From Bacteroidota bacterium (GTDB lineage: Bacteria > Bacteroidota > Ignavibacteria > Ignavibacteriales > Melioribacteraceae), in contig JAKAKD010000041.1 of assembly GCA_021824635.1 (NCBI GenBank), positions 92,579 to 156,578 on the forward strand: DNA of 64,000 nucleotides. Reading direction: 5' to 3'. Below are positions 55,701-64,000 of the stretch, one piece after another. Position numbers and translations under genes: made by a program. Each line of letters starts with the position of its first letter. The first letter of the stretch is position 1. Below the pieces are notes generated by a model. That model did not search any database. It was not told the DNA's origin and worked only from the letters and a program-made list of their open reading frames with translations.

Positions 55701-56162
55701 CTATGTATTGACCCTTACAATCATTTCGATTTCAACAGGGGAATTCATCGGCAATTCAGCAACACCAACCGCACTCCTTGAATGCTTTCCTGCATCCCCA
55801 AAAACTTGTACAAGAAAATCGGAGGCACCGTTCGCAATCTTTGGCTGGGATGTATAACCTACTGCAGAACTGACAAAAACGGTAACCTTAACTATTTGTT
55901 CAATTTTATTCAGATCGCCGATCAAGGATTTTACGGCACTTAAACAGTTGATGGCAGACATTCTTGCACATTCAATTCCCTTTTCCTCCGTAACTTCATA
56001 CCCAATCTTTCCTTCAGCTAATAATTTTCCATTCACAAATGGAAGTTGTCCTGATGTAAAAATTAAGTTGCCGCTTTTTTGTGCCGGGATATAACTAGCC
56101 AGCGGTTTTGGCGGTGTTGCTATTTCAAATCCGGTCAGTTCTTTGATTTTATTCTCAATCAT
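55701..56162 (-). CDS. RidA family protein
   Basis: 153 residues of the YjgF/RidA family, trimeric proteins that hydrolyse reactive enamines and imines. The family sequence is visible: PPKPLASYIPAQKSGNLIFT, SGQLPFVNG, VKVTVFVSSA, and the closing RSAVGVAELPMNSPVEIEM with the usual Glu. The Arg usually seen in RidA active sites (before VEIE) is replaced, so substrate preference may differ. ATG at 56162 has GAGG 6 nt upstream; the frame is open to 56264. It is divergent from mazG. Confidence 0.9.
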   Translation of the reverse strand: MIENKIKELTGFEIATPPKPLASYIPAQKSGNLIFTSGQLPFVNGKLLAEGKIGYEVTEEKGIECARMSAINCLSAVKSLIGDLNKIEQIVKVTVFVSSAVGYTSQPKIANGASDFLVQVFGDAGKHSRSAVGVAELPMNSPVEIEMIVRVNT

Positions 56163-56280
56163 TTTTACCTCTATAATTTTCCGTATAAATATATTAAAAA
56201 AAATATTGATAAAATCTTTCTTAAATATTTCATGATTCAATTTCGGCTCTTTATCTTTGCACACAAAATCGGAGAAAGAA

Positions 56281-57042
56281 ATGACCGGCGAAAAGTTCGA
56301 GAAACTTTGGCAGATTATGAAGCGCTTACGAGAAGAGTGCCCATGGGATAAAGAACAGACTCACGATTCAATCAAAGCGGCTTTGCTTGAAGAAACGTAC
56401 GAAACCATAGAAGCAATTGATCTGAAAGATTATGATGAGTTGAAATCGGAACTTGGCGATCTGCTTCTGCACATCGTTTTTCATTCCGCAATTGGAGAAG
56501 AGAATAAAACTTTTTCAATTGATGATGTGATAGATTCTATTAGTGAAAAAATGATTCGCCGGCACCCTCACGTTTTTGGTGATACAAAAGTGACCGGGAC
56601 TAAAGATATTCTAAGAAATTGGGAAGAGATAAAACTTACAGAAGGACGGGATTCTCTTCTTGAAGGAGTTCCTAAAAATCTTCCCGGTCTTGCACGTGCT
56701 TTTCGTTTGCAAGAGAAAGCTTCTAAAGTCGGATTCGATTGGGAGAAAAAAGAAGACGTATGGAAAAAAGTGATAGAAGAAATTGAAGAGATGCATGAGA
56801 TGGAAAGATTGGGAGATAAAGTGGAACTTGAGAAAGAGATGGGCGATGTCTTCTTCGCATTAACTAACTACGCCAGATTCCTCGGCATTCATCCAGAAAA
56901 TGCACTCCGTCTTACAAATGAAAAATTCATTACACGGTTTAATTACATTGAACAAAAGATCAAAGAGGGCGGTAAATCATTAACCGAGTCTAATCTTGAA
57001 GAGATGGACAAGTACTGGGAAGAGAGTAAAAGACATTTATGA
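56281..57042 (+). CDS. mazG: Nucleoside triphosphate pyrophosphohydrolase MazG
   Basis: 253 residues with two MazG domains, as in E. coli MazG. First: CPWDKEQTHDSIKAALLEET and ELGDLLLHIVFH. Second: IEEIEEMHEMERL and ELEKEMGDVFFALTNYARFL. The Glu-rich helices bind Mg-NTP. It removes non-canonical or excess NTPs and can lower ppGpp by depleting its precursors. ATG at 56281 has GGAG 6 nt upstream; the longer frame from 56257 is less likely. Confidence 0.95.
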   Translation: MTGEKFEKLWQIMKRLREECPWDKEQTHDSIKAALLEETYETIEAIDLKDYDELKSELGDLLLHIVFHSAIGEENKTFSIDDVIDSISEKMIRRHPHVFGDTKVTGTKDILRNWEEIKLTEGRDSLLEGVPKNLPGLARAFRLQEKASKVGFDWEKKEDVWKKVIEEIEEMHEMERLGDKVELEKEMGDVFFALTNYARFLGIHPENALRLTNEKFITRFNYIEQKIKEGGKSLTESNLEEMDKYWEESKRHL

Positions 57043-57118
57043 TTTACGATTTACAAATTACGATTTGAGAACATTGTTTTGGATTTCGTGCTTTGAATTT
57101 CGGATTTGCTTTTTAGAG
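57043..57118 (+). repeat. TTACGATTT-type short intergenic repeat
   Basis: The spacer between convergent mazG and phoH contains GATTTACGATTTACAAATTACGATTTG-like text (tandem, imperfect, about 8-nt units). It is low-complexity and matches short interspersed repeats seen in many genomes. Confidence 0.45.
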
Positions 57119-58069
57119 TTATTCCTTCTTTTTACCGTTATTGTTATAATGTTTTTCGTATGCATTGATTATATCTTTCACAAGTTTATGCCTAACCACA
57201 TCGCCTTTATCAAAGTAAACAAATCCAACTCCATCAATTCCCTTCAAAATTTCTTTTACTTGGACTAATCCGCTTTGCGAAAAACTCGGTAGATCAATCT
57301 GTGTAATATCTCCAGTAACAATAGATTTTGAATTTGGTCCGAGACGGGTTAAAAACATTTTCATCTGCATTCCGGTTGCGTTCTGAGCTTCATCCAGAAT
57401 AACGTAAGCGTTATTTAAAGTTCTACCGCGCATATAAGCCAGCGGAACAATTTCTACTACACCTTTTTCAAGATAATTTTTTAATTGCTCACCGGGAATC
57501 ATCTCTTCCAAAGCATCGTAAAGAGGGCGAAGATACGGATCAATCTTTTCACGGAAATCGCCTGGAAGAAACCCAAGACTCTCACCGGCTTCTACTGCCG
57601 GACGGGCAAGAATAATTTTTTTCACTATCCCTTTTTTAAGCGCAGCAACAGCAAATGCAACTGCAAGATAAGTTTTTCCGGTTCCGGCAGGACCGATAGC
57701 GAAACATATATCATTCTCTTTAACACTTTTAATATAAGTGACTTGGTTCGGCGTTTTTGCTTTGATAACATCCTTCTTGGAATAAAGAATGATGCTGTCT
57801 AGTTCGTTGTCACTAATAATTTCTTTGCCTTGAAGAGTGAGATCTATAATTGTATAGACATCGTTTGTCTGCAGCTTGCCGGTAGTGTTTAGAACAAAGA
57901 TCATCTCTTTGACAACTTTTTCAATTGCCGATACTTCTTCTTCAACACCCTGAACAAAAATATTATCTCCGCGCACTGTAACATTGGAAGTAAATCTCTC
58001 TTCAATCGGTTTAATATTGTTATCATTGATTCCCATGAACGAAAGAAGATCGACATTTTCCAATTTCAA
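57119..58069 (-). CDS. PhoH family ATPase
   Basis: 316 residues. A KH-like N-terminal region (IEERFTSNVTVRGDNIFVQG) precedes a helicase-like P-loop (CFAIGPAGTGKTYLAVAFAV), the segment ARPAVEAGESLGFLPGD, Walker B-like VILDEAQNA and the SKSIVTGDITQIDLP stretch. PhoH-like proteins bind RNA and are linked to ribosome or endonuclease YbeY function. The start is a TTG (58069) with no close ribosome site; a strong AAGGAGG lies 30 nt upstream and the frame stays open, so initiation further upstream is possible. Confidence 0.9.
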   Translation of the reverse strand: MKLENVDLLSFMGINDNNIKPIEERFTSNVTVRGDNIFVQGVEEEVSAIEKVVKEMIFVLNTTGKLQTNDVYTIIDLTLQGKEIISDNELDSIILYSKKDVIKAKTPNQVTYIKSVKENDICFAIGPAGTGKTYLAVAFAVAALKKGIVKKIILARPAVEAGESLGFLPGDFREKIDPYLRPLYDALEEMIPGEQLKNYLEKGVVEIVPLAYMRGRTLNNAYVILDEAQNATGMQMKMFLTRLGPNSKSIVTGDITQIDLPSFSQSGLVQVKEILKGIDGVGFVYFDKGDVVRHKLVKDIINAYEKHYNNNGKKKE

Positions 58070-58106
58070 AATTTTTTCAACTTGCGTATACGCCTCCTTT
58101 ATAATA

Positions 58107-58140
58107 CAAAAGCCCTCTTCATCAGATGAAAAGGGCTTTG
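58107..58140 (-). terminator. Hairpin between LysM gene and phoH
   Basis: Arms AAAGCCCT(C)TTCATC and GATGAAAAGGGCTTT with one mismatch and a short loop, in the gap 40 bp past the LysM gene stop and 38 bp before phoH. A T-rich stretch (TTTTGTATTAT) follows on the minus strand, consistent with a terminator or attenuator. Confidence 0.6.
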
Positions 58141-58180
58141 TCTGTAAAATTATATACTTCTTGTTAACAACTAAAAATCC

Positions 58181-58942
58181 TTACTTAACTTTTTTAACAG
58201 CCGGTGCCGGTGTAGCAGCAGGTTTACTTTCTTCCTTTACCGCAGCCGGTGTTTGAGTTTGAGTTGGCGGAGCCGGTTTATAATTTCTTCTAATCTTATC
58301 ATACTTAGATTTTTCTTCTTCGGTTAAGAATGGAATTTTGAAAATCTGTTTTGGGAAAATTAAATCCGGATTCTTTATTTGATCTCTGTTCGATTTATAA
58401 ATTACAGGCCATGCAAAAGGATTTGCATAATGTTCTTTTTTCTTGGCAATGTTCCAGAGATTATCATTTTTTACTACTGTATAATTTATCTCTTTTGGCG
58501 CTTCAACCCAAGCATCAAGTTTTCTTTGAAGCTGATTATGAACTTTATCAAAAAATTCAGGTAACGCACTGATTTTATTTTTCTTCATTGCATCCAATTC
58601 TGCCTGACGATCAGCTTTTGGCGCAACTTGACCATCAATCTTTGAAGTAAGGTCTGCTAATTGTTTTCTGAAATTATCAACATCGGCTTTTTTAGCGCCT
58701 AACATTGCATAAAGTTCGTCAATGCATGAATCATAAGATTTCAGATCAGCATTCATCTTTTTGAGATTTGCAACTTCTGTTTTTAATGAATTTAATTCTG
58801 TTGTAAGAGCGACTTTTCTTTCCGTTAGTCGGTTAATTTCATTCTGCCATTCCTCTTTTGTCATTTCTTTATCTTGCGCAAAGAGATTGACAGAGAGAAG
58901 CATAACGAAAATGCCGGCTAAGAATAATTTGTAGACTTTCAT
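58181..58942 (-). CDS. LysM-domain exported protein
   Basis: 253 residues. Signal peptide (about 1-22, LFLAGIFVMLLSVNLFAQ), a coiled coil (about 25-120), and one LysM domain near 153-205 (NYTVVKNDNLWNIAKKKE, DLIFPKQIFKIP) that binds peptidoglycan. The tail is Pro/Ala/Lys-rich. GGAGG lies 8 nt before the ATG. Together with the coiled-coil lipoprotein 30 bp upstream on the same strand it may tether envelope layers. Confidence 0.88.
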   Translation of the reverse strand: MKVYKLFLAGIFVMLLSVNLFAQDKEMTKEEWQNEINRLTERKVALTTELNSLKTEVANLKKMNADLKSYDSCIDELYAMLGAKKADVDNFRKQLADLTSKIDGQVAPKADRQAELDAMKKNKISALPEFFDKVHNQLQRKLDAWVEAPKEINYTVVKNDNLWNIAKKKEHYANPFAWPVIYKSNRDQIKNPDLIFPKQIFKIPFLTEEEKSKYDKIRRNYKPAPPTQTQTPAAVKEESKPAATPAPAVKKVK

Positions 58943-58972
58943 TTAAACCTCCGTCATTTATAAACTTTTTAA

Positions 58973-59242
58973 TTACATCCCGATCTTATCGAGATTCTTT
59001 TTTGTTTCAGCTTTTTCTTTTGCGCATTGATCAAGCTTTGCGTTCTTTTCTGCAATCTCTCTTTCAATTGCAGCTTTTTCTGCTTGTAAGGATCCTACTT
59101 CTTTTTCGAGCGCTTTAACTTCTGAACGAAGTGCCTCGAGTTCTGCCATCTGCTCTTCCGATACTCCGCTGCATCCGGTGAAACTAAGAATGCCGGCAAA
59201 GAGGACAACGACAAGCGCAGAATTGATGATTCTTTTCACCAT
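58973..59242 (-). CDS. Small coiled-coil lipoprotein
   Basis: 89 residues. Signal with a lipobox-like SFTGC (Cys24), then a continuous heptad coiled coil (from VSEEQMAELEALRSEV to the C-terminus). It resembles Lpp-type lipoproteins in form, not in sequence. GGAG 7 nt before the ATG. It is upstream of the LysM gene and probably co-transcribed. Confidence 0.8.
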   Translation of the reverse strand: MVKRIINSALVVVLFAGILSFTGCSGVSEEQMAELEALRSEVKALEKEVGSLQAEKAAIEREIAEKNAKLDQCAKEKAETKKNLDKIGM

Positions 59243-59336
59243 TTGAGTTCTCCTTTAGTTTGATGAGTTAAATTTTCTATTAGAAATATAAGAATTTTCT
59301 CCTCCAAATGAAGTCGCTTATAAATATTTTCCTTTT

Positions 59337-60014
59337 TTATATAATACGTTTTTCAACCAAACTAGCGAATTTGTTCCCGGCAATGATAATATGGTCAAAA
59401 ACTTGAATATCCATAATCTTTCCGGCTTCCACCATTTTACGGGTTAAAGTGATATCTTCATTGCTCGGCTCACTATTTCCGCTTGGATGATTATGAAGAA
59501 GAATTATGTTGGCTGAATTATTTTCAATAGCCACTTTGAAAACTTCGCGTGGATGAACAACGCTAGAATTTAGATTACCAACGGAAATCAATTCCATTTT
59601 AGTAATCTTGTTCGCCGAATTTAAGCATACCACATAAAATTCTTCCTTCACTTTATCGCGAAGCAAAGGAATGAATATCTCTGCAATATCACTCGGCGAA
59701 GTAATTTTCTTAATTGAAAAGAGTTTCTTTTGGGTATCTACTCTGCGGCTTATTTCAAAAGCAGCAATGAGTGTTGCGGCTTTATCTTTTCCAATACCAA
59801 GTTGTTTTTGTATTGATTCTGATGTTTGCGAGGTGAGATTGTTCAGACCGCCTACTTTCTGAATTAAATCTTGAGCAACCTGAATTACACTTTTCCCTTT
59901 TGTTCCTGTCCTTAAAAGAATAGCAACTAATTCTGTATCCGTTAAACTTTGTACACCACGCAATCTTAATTTTTCGCGCGGACGGTCATCAATTGGTAAT
60001 TCCTTTACTTTCAC
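59337..60014 (-). CDS. radC: RadC/JAB domain protein
   Basis: 225 residues. The HhH-like N-terminus (LRLRGVQSLTDTELVAILLRTGT) and the JAB metal site (ILLHNHPSGNSEPSNED) are the RadC pattern. The historical DNA-repair label is unproven. Starts at GTG (60014) with AAGGAA just upstream. It lies 31 bp after guaA in the same direction. Confidence 0.93.
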   Translation of the reverse strand: MKVKELPIDDRPREKLRLRGVQSLTDTELVAILLRTGTKGKSVIQVAQDLIQKVGGLNNLTSQTSESIQKQLGIGKDKAATLIAAFEISRRVDTQKKLFSIKKITSPSDIAEIFIPLLRDKVKEEFYVVCLNSANKITKMELISVGNLNSSVVHPREVFKVAIENNSANIILLHNHPSGNSEPSNEDITLTRKMVEAGKIMDIQVFDHIIIAGNKFASLVEKRII

Positions 60015-60045
60015 AGCTATTTCCTTAGCTAATGATTGTAACTAT

Positions 60046-61587
60046 TTATTCCCACTCAATTGTTGCCGGAGGTTTGGAACTTATATCGTAAACCACACGG
60101 TTAACACCGCGTACGGAACGGATAATTTTATTTGATACTAATTCCAGAAAATCATAATCGAAACGGTACCAATCTGCAGTCATTCCATCTGTTGAAGTAA
60201 CAGCCCGGAGAGCAATTACGTTTTCATATGTCCGCATATCACCCATTACACCAACAGTTTGAATTGGAAGTAGAACCGCAAATGCCTGCCAAATTTTATC
60301 ATAGATTTTTGCGTTGTCGAGTTCATTAATGAAAATATCATCGGCTTCACGTAAAATATCCAGCCGTTCTTTTGTAATTTCGCCTAGAACACGAACCGCA
60401 AGTCCCGGACCGGGAAATGGATGACGGCGGATAAAAATTTCCGGCAAATTGAGCTCACGTCCAATGGCCCTCACTTCATCTTTGAAAAGTTCTCTGAATG
60501 GTTCAATCAGTTTTAGATTCATCCGTTCCGGAAGTCCGCCGACGTTGTGATGAGTTTTAATTGTAACGGAAGCACCTTTAACAGAGACAGATTCTATAAC
60601 ATCCGGATATAGTGTGCCTTGCACAAGAAATTCTGCATCGGAAAATTTCTTTGCTTCTTTTTCAAAAACTTCGATAAAAGTGTTTCCAATGATTTTTCTT
60701 TTTACCTCCGGATCTGTTACTCCGACAAGACGTGTTAAAAAGAGATCAGACGCGTCAACATAATCAACACGAATTTTATAATTATCACTAAACATTTTTT
60801 TGATAAACGCGCTTTCGTCTTTACGCATCATTCCGTGATCAACGTGAATGCAAACTAATTGATCACCAATTGCCTGGTGGATTAAAACTGCCGCTACTGA
60901 AGAATCAACTCCTCCGCTTAAAGCGCATATAACTTTTTTATTAACTACTTTTCGTTTAACCTCTTCAACTGTTGAATTGATAAAATTTTGTGAAGTCCAA
61001 TCCGCTTTGCAGCCGCATATATCAAAAACAAAATTTTCTAAAATTCTTCTACCAAATTTTGTATGAGATACTTCCGGATGGAACTGAATACCATATAATT
61101 TTTTGCCGGGATTTGAGATTGAACATAACGGCGAGTTTTCAGTCTTTCCCGTTACCGAAAACCCTTTCGGCAATTCGGTTACGTAATCGCCATGGCTCAT
61201 CCAAATTACAGATCCGTCATCTACACCCATAAAAAGGAAATCATCTTCAAGAATTTCGAGATGGGCTTTGCCGTATTCACGGTCATCTGCCGGTTCAACT
61301 TTACCGCCAAGCTCTTTAGACATCAGTTGTAAACCATAACAGATGCCAAGAACAGGAATGCCGAGTTCAAAAATTTCTTTTGATACCGCCGGAGAACCTT
61401 CTTCATTCACGCTCATCGGACCGCCGCTTAAAATTATTCCCGCAGGTTTTTCTTTTTTGATTTGTTCAATCGGAAAACTGTGCGGATGAATTTCTGAATA
61501 GACTTTGCTTTCGCGGATCCGCCGGGCAATTAGTTGCGTGTACTGAGAACCAAAATCGAGTATTAAAATTTTTTGTTGATGAGTCAT
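60046..61587 (-). CDS. guaA: GMP synthase (glutamine-hydrolysing)
   Basis: Converts XMP to GMP; 513 residues. Class I glutamine amidotransferase ([10 protein letters not shown] with the nucleophile Cys, [10 protein letters not shown]), PP-loop ATP pyrophosphatase ([17 protein letters not shown]), and the C-terminal dimerisation domain ending KPPATIEWE. All signature regions are present. Confidence 0.97.
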   Translation of the reverse strand: MTHQQKILILDFGSQYTQLIARRIRESKVYSEIHPHSFPIEQIKKEKPAGIILSGGPMSVNEEGSPAVSKEIFELGIPVLGICYGLQLMSKELGGKVEPADDREYGKAHLEILEDDFLFMGVDDGSVIWMSHGDYVTELPKGFSVTGKTENSPLCSISNPGKKLYGIQFHPEVSHTKFGRRILENFVFDICGCKADWTSQNFINSTVEEVKRKVVNKKVICALSGGVDSSVAAVLIHQAIGDQLVCIHVDHGMMRKDESAFIKKMFSDNYKIRVDYVDASDLFLTRLVGVTDPEVKRKIIGNTFIEVFEKEAKKFSDAEFLVQGTLYPDVIESVSVKGASVTIKTHHNVGGLPERMNLKLIEPFRELFKDEVRAIGRELNLPEIFIRRHPFPGPGLAVRVLGEITKERLDILREADDIFINELDNAKIYDKIWQAFAVLLPIQTVGVMGDMRTYENVIALRAVTSTDGMTADWYRFDYDFLELVSNKIIRSVRGVNRVVYDISSKPPATIEWE

Positions 61588-61628
61588 ATTTTTTTTCGGA
61601 AGTGTTAAGAGAATCGTGGAAAAGAATT

Positions 61629-61650
61629 GTCCGCGATATTAATCGCGGAC
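61629..61650 (-). terminator. Terminator-like hairpin after gcvH
   Basis: GTCCGCGAT at 61629-61637 and ATCGCGGAC at 61642-61650, loop ATTA: a perfect 9-bp GC-rich stem. It lies 18 bp past the gcvH stop and 42 bp before the guaA start. The downstream T-run on the minus strand is weak (AATTCTTTTCC). Confidence 0.6.
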
Positions 61651-61667
61651 GGAAATAAAACTAAAAA

Positions 61668-62048
61668 TTAGTGACCAAGTTGAGCTTTGTAATCTTCCGC
61701 GCTAAGTAAGTCGTTTAGCTGTGAAAGATCCGCAATTTCAACTTTAATAATCCAGCCGGATGAGTAAGGATCGGTATTAACAAGCTGCGGTTCATCATTT
61801 AGCTTTGTATTCAACTCTAAAACTTTTCCAGTTACAGGAGCGTACAAATCGCTGACTGTTTTAACCGCTTCAATAGTGCCAAAAGATTCGCCGCTGGTTA
61901 TTTCAGCAATATCAGGTGCAATATCAACATAAACTATATCGCCTAATTCACCTTGAGCAAAATCTGTAATCCCAACTGTTCCAACTTTGCCTTCAACCTT
62001 TATCCATTCATGGTCTTTGGTATACTTAAGATTTTCCGGAATATTCAT
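61668..62048 (-). CDS. gcvH: Glycine cleavage system H protein
   Basis: 126 residues. Carries the lipoyl-Lys in FGTIEAVKTVSDLYAPV, with HEWIKVEG near the start and WIIKVEI near the end. It shuttles the aminomethyl group between P, T and L proteins. It is 10 bp after accC rather than next to other gcv genes; it could also pass lipoate to other complexes. GAGG precedes the ATG. Confidence 0.96.
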   Translation of the reverse strand: MNIPENLKYTKDHEWIKVEGKVGTVGITDFAQGELGDIVYVDIAPDIAEITSGESFGTIEAVKTVSDLYAPVTGKVLELNTKLNDEPQLVNTDPYSSGWIIKVEIADLSQLNDLLSAEDYKAQLGH

Positions 62049-62058
62049 AATTACCTCT

Positions 62059-63399
62059 TTAGTTAATATTAATGTGTTTATCTATGAATGAAGTATCAAA
62101 ATCGCCTTCAATAAATTTTTCATTCTCTAAAACTTTCATATGAAATGGGATTGTAGTTTTAACCCCTTCAATTTTGAATTCCTCTAACGCTCGTTTAGCA
62201 CGGCGAATAGCATGTCTTCTGTCTGTTCCCCAAACAATCATCTTTGCAATTAGTGAATCGTAGTTTGGCGGAATAACATAATCGTTATAAACATGTGAAT
62301 CAATTCTAACGCCAAAACCGCCGGGGAAATGCAAATATTCAATTCTTCCCGGTGAAGGTCTGAAATTGTGTTCTGGATCTTCTGCATTAATTCTGAACTC
62401 AATTGCGTGTCCGCGCGGATCTAGAGGTTTGTCTTCAATTGGATGACCGGCTGCAATTAATATTTGATTCTTCACAAGATCAAAATTACGAACCATCTCT
62501 GTAACCGGATGTTCAACTTGAATTCTTGTGTTCATTTCTATGAAATAAAAATTTTGATGTTTATCCACCAAGAATTCGATTGTGCCTGCGCCTTCATAAT
62601 TAACGGAACGAACTCCAAGAAGTGCCGCCTCGCCCATTTTTTTTCTAACTTCATCAGTAATGAATGGCGACGGTGATTCTTCAATTAATTTTTGATGTCT
62701 GCGTTGAATTGAACAATCTCTTTCACCATACTGATAAAAATTACCGTGAGTATCGCATAAAACTTGTATCTCTATATGGCGCGGATTTTCAATATACTTT
62801 TCTAAATAAAGATCGGCATTGTTGAATGCTGCCCCGGCTTCATTGCCTGCGGTTTGAAAAGCTTTTTCAATTTCGCTTTCTTCCCAGACAATTCTCATTC
62901 CTTTACCGCCGCCGCCGGCAGATGCTTTCATCATAACAGGATAACCAATTTCTGCGGCAATTTTCTTTGCTTCTTCAACATCGTGAACTACACCTGCGCT
63001 TCCGGGAACTACCGGAACACCAACTTTTTTCATCGTCTCTTTTGCAAATGCTTTATCACCCATCTTGCGAATTGAGTCCGGAGATGGACCAATAAATTTA
63101 ATATTTGATTCGGCACATATTTCACTAAAATCAGCATTCTCAGCAAGGAATCCATAACCGGGATGTATTGCATCTGCACCGGTTATTTGCGCGGCAGAAA
63201 GTATGCTGCTGACTTTTAAATAGCTTTGATTACTTGGTGCGGGACCGATGCAAACAGCTTCGTCTGCAAAAACTACATGAAGAGAGTCGCGATCAATTTC
63301 ACTGTAAACTGCAACAGTTGGAATACCCAATTCTTTGCAAGTTCTAATTATTCTTAATGCTATCTCACCGCGGTTAGCGATTAAAATTTTCTTAAACAA
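62059..63399 (-). CDS. accC: Acetyl-CoA carboxylase, biotin carboxylase subunit
   Basis: 446 residues. Carboxylates biotin on AccB with ATP and bicarbonate, the first step of fatty-acid synthesis. ATP-grasp features: [56 protein letters not shown]. The start is TTG with GAGG 7 nt upstream. It lies 26 bp after accB. Confidence 0.97.
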   Translation of the reverse strand: MFKKILIANRGEIALRIIRTCKELGIPTVAVYSEIDRDSLHVVFADEAVCIGPAPSNQSYLKVSSILSAAQITGADAIHPGYGFLAENADFSEICAESNIKFIGPSPDSIRKMGDKAFAKETMKKVGVPVVPGSAGVVHDVEEAKKIAAEIGYPVMMKASAGGGGKGMRIVWEESEIEKAFQTAGNEAGAAFNNADLYLEKYIENPRHIEIQVLCDTHGNFYQYGERDCSIQRRHQKLIEESPSPFITDEVRKKMGEAALLGVRSVNYEGAGTIEFLVDKHQNFYFIEMNTRIQVEHPVTEMVRNFDLVKNQILIAAGHPIEDKPLDPRGHAIEFRINAEDPEHNFRPSPGRIEYLHFPGGFGVRIDSHVYNDYVIPPNYDSLIAKMIVWGTDRRHAIRRAKRALEEFKIEGVKTTIPFHMKVLENEKFIEGDFDTSFIDKHININ

Positions 63400-63425
63400 A
63401 ATTTCCTCTTAAAAGTTTGATAACA

Positions 63426-63893
63426 CTAGACAGTCTCAATCAAAAATAGAGGTTGGTTATATTCAACCGGTGTGGCGTTTTCGACAAGAATTTTTACAAT
63501 TTTTCCGCTAACGTCACATTCAATTTCATTCATAAGTTTCATTGCTTCAACAATGCAAAGAACAGAGCCGGCAGAGACAACATCGCCGACTTGAATATAC
63601 GGATCGGCATCCGGTGCCGGTGCGCGGTAGAATGTTCCAACGATAGGAGATTTTACTTCATGAAGTTTAGATGATGTTACAGCAGGTGCAGCAGCAGTTT
63701 TTGATTCAGTATCTTGAAAAACCGGGGCTTGCATTACAACTGGCTGTCTGGAGTAATCTCCAGCCGACTGAATTTGAACTTGATTGAGGTTCTTCGAAAT
63801 TTTTACTTTGAGATCGCCTTCAGCAACTTCAAAATCGGTAATCTCACTTTGCTCAACTAATTTGATGAGCTTCTTAAGAAGGTTTATGTCCAT
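63426..63893 (-). CDS. accB: Acetyl-CoA carboxylase, biotin carboxyl carrier protein
   Basis: 155 residues from the ATG at 63893, matching the E. coli start (MDIxxIKKLIxLVEx) and length. A flexible Ala/Pro-rich linker is followed by the biotinyl domain, with biotin-Lys in [12 protein letters not shown] longer frame from ATG 63926 would overlap the efp end by 23 bp. It lies directly after efp. Confidence 0.95.
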   Translation of the reverse strand: MDINLLKKLIKLVEQSEITDFEVAEGDLKVKISKNLNQVQIQSAGDYSRQPVVMQAPVFQDTESKTAAAPAVTSSKLHEVKSPIVGTFYRAPAPDADPYIQVGDVVSAGSVLCIVEAMKLMNEIECDVSGKIVKILVENATPVEYNQPLFLIETV

Positions 63894-63903
63894 GCCGTTA
63901 CTC

Positions 63904-64000
63904 TTAATTTTTAACTCGTTCGACATATCCGCCTGTTCTAGTATCAACTTTAAGAACATCACCTTCGTTGATAAACAGTGGGACGTTAATTTTAGCTCCT
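63904..64000 (-). CDS. efp: Elongation factor P (C-terminal end only)
   Basis: The last 31 codons of a gene that starts beyond the window: [14 protein letters not shown], then [14 protein letters not shown] and a TAA stop. This matches the conserved third domain of EF-P (VPLFIEEGDxIKVDTRTGEY). EF-P relieves ribosome stalling at proline stretches. efp next to accB is a common arrangement. Confidence 0.9.
   Translation of the reverse strand, partial: GAKINVPLFINEGDVLKVDTRTGGYVERVKN

Overview
The window reads as chromosomal DNA of a low-GC, Gram-negative bacterium of the Bacteroidota/Chlorobiota/Ignavibacteriota group, most likely Ignavibacteriota. This rests on a PorZ-like secretion-system protein with a type A T9SS C-terminal sorting domain, the bacillithiol enzyme BshC, a DUF4296-type lipoprotein, bacterial microcompartment (BMC) shell genes and frequent TTG starts. 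The phylum call is inference. No rRNA or tRNA gene, CRISPR array or prophage was recognised.

Layout. 1-7.1 kb: the start of an ABC-transporter ATPase gene (cut by the window edge), recQ, a small lipoprotein, a rhomboid protease, and pgk and gap with a terminator between them. 7.2-16 kb: a Crp/Fnr regulator, a PHP phosphoesterase, the PorZ-like protein, an ABC-F ATPase, a ROK kinase and bshC. 16-21.7 kb (minus strand): aroA, trmH and a solo HicB-like gene that overlap or abut; a RAYT-type transposase flanked by palindromes; deoC, folD and a YmdB-type phosphodiesterase. 21.7-29.1 kb is an accessory island: a RhuM-Fic gene between 43-bp direct repeats, followed by six unrecognised or weakly recognised genes. 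29.4-34.6 kb: a DnaQ-UvrC fusion, a zinc-ribbon membrane protein, a C-terminal processing protease, tmk and a YbbR-like gene. 34.9-35.7 kb: a fluoride riboswitch with crcB and DUF190. 35.8-39.5 kb: an EamA transporter, two zinc-binding proteins, eno and a PAP2 phosphatase. 39.6-45.5 kb (minus): two BMC-H shell genes, ruvX, rel/spoT, a GDCCVxC protein, upp and a flavin disulfide reductase. 45.8-52.2 kb: a VanX-like lipoprotein and three histidine kinases with one LytTR response regulator. 52.4-64 kb: argS, rsfS, a LytR_C protein, ridA, mazG, phoH, a LysM protein, a coiled-coil lipoprotein, radC, guaA, gcvH, accC, accB and the end of efp.

How parts work together. pgk, gap and eno cover lower glycolysis. 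folD, upp, tmk, guaA and mazG serve nucleotide and one-carbon metabolism. efp, accB, accC and gcvH are contiguous. crcB and DUF190 sit under a fluoride riboswitch. DeoC carries an N-terminal helix resembling a BMC encapsulation peptide, and two BMC-H genes lie about 20 kb away; together they suggest a sugar-phosphate-type microcompartment with scattered genes (inference).

The best candidates for an undescribed system are (a) the 22.9-29.1 kb island, in which one unknown domain of about 130 residues occurs both alone and fused to a PIN-like nuclease domain, next to a probable outer-membrane protein, a membrane protein and a GH46-like hydrolase; and (b) a BMC-H shell protein with a long charged linker and a C-terminal SAP/Rho_N-like helical module.
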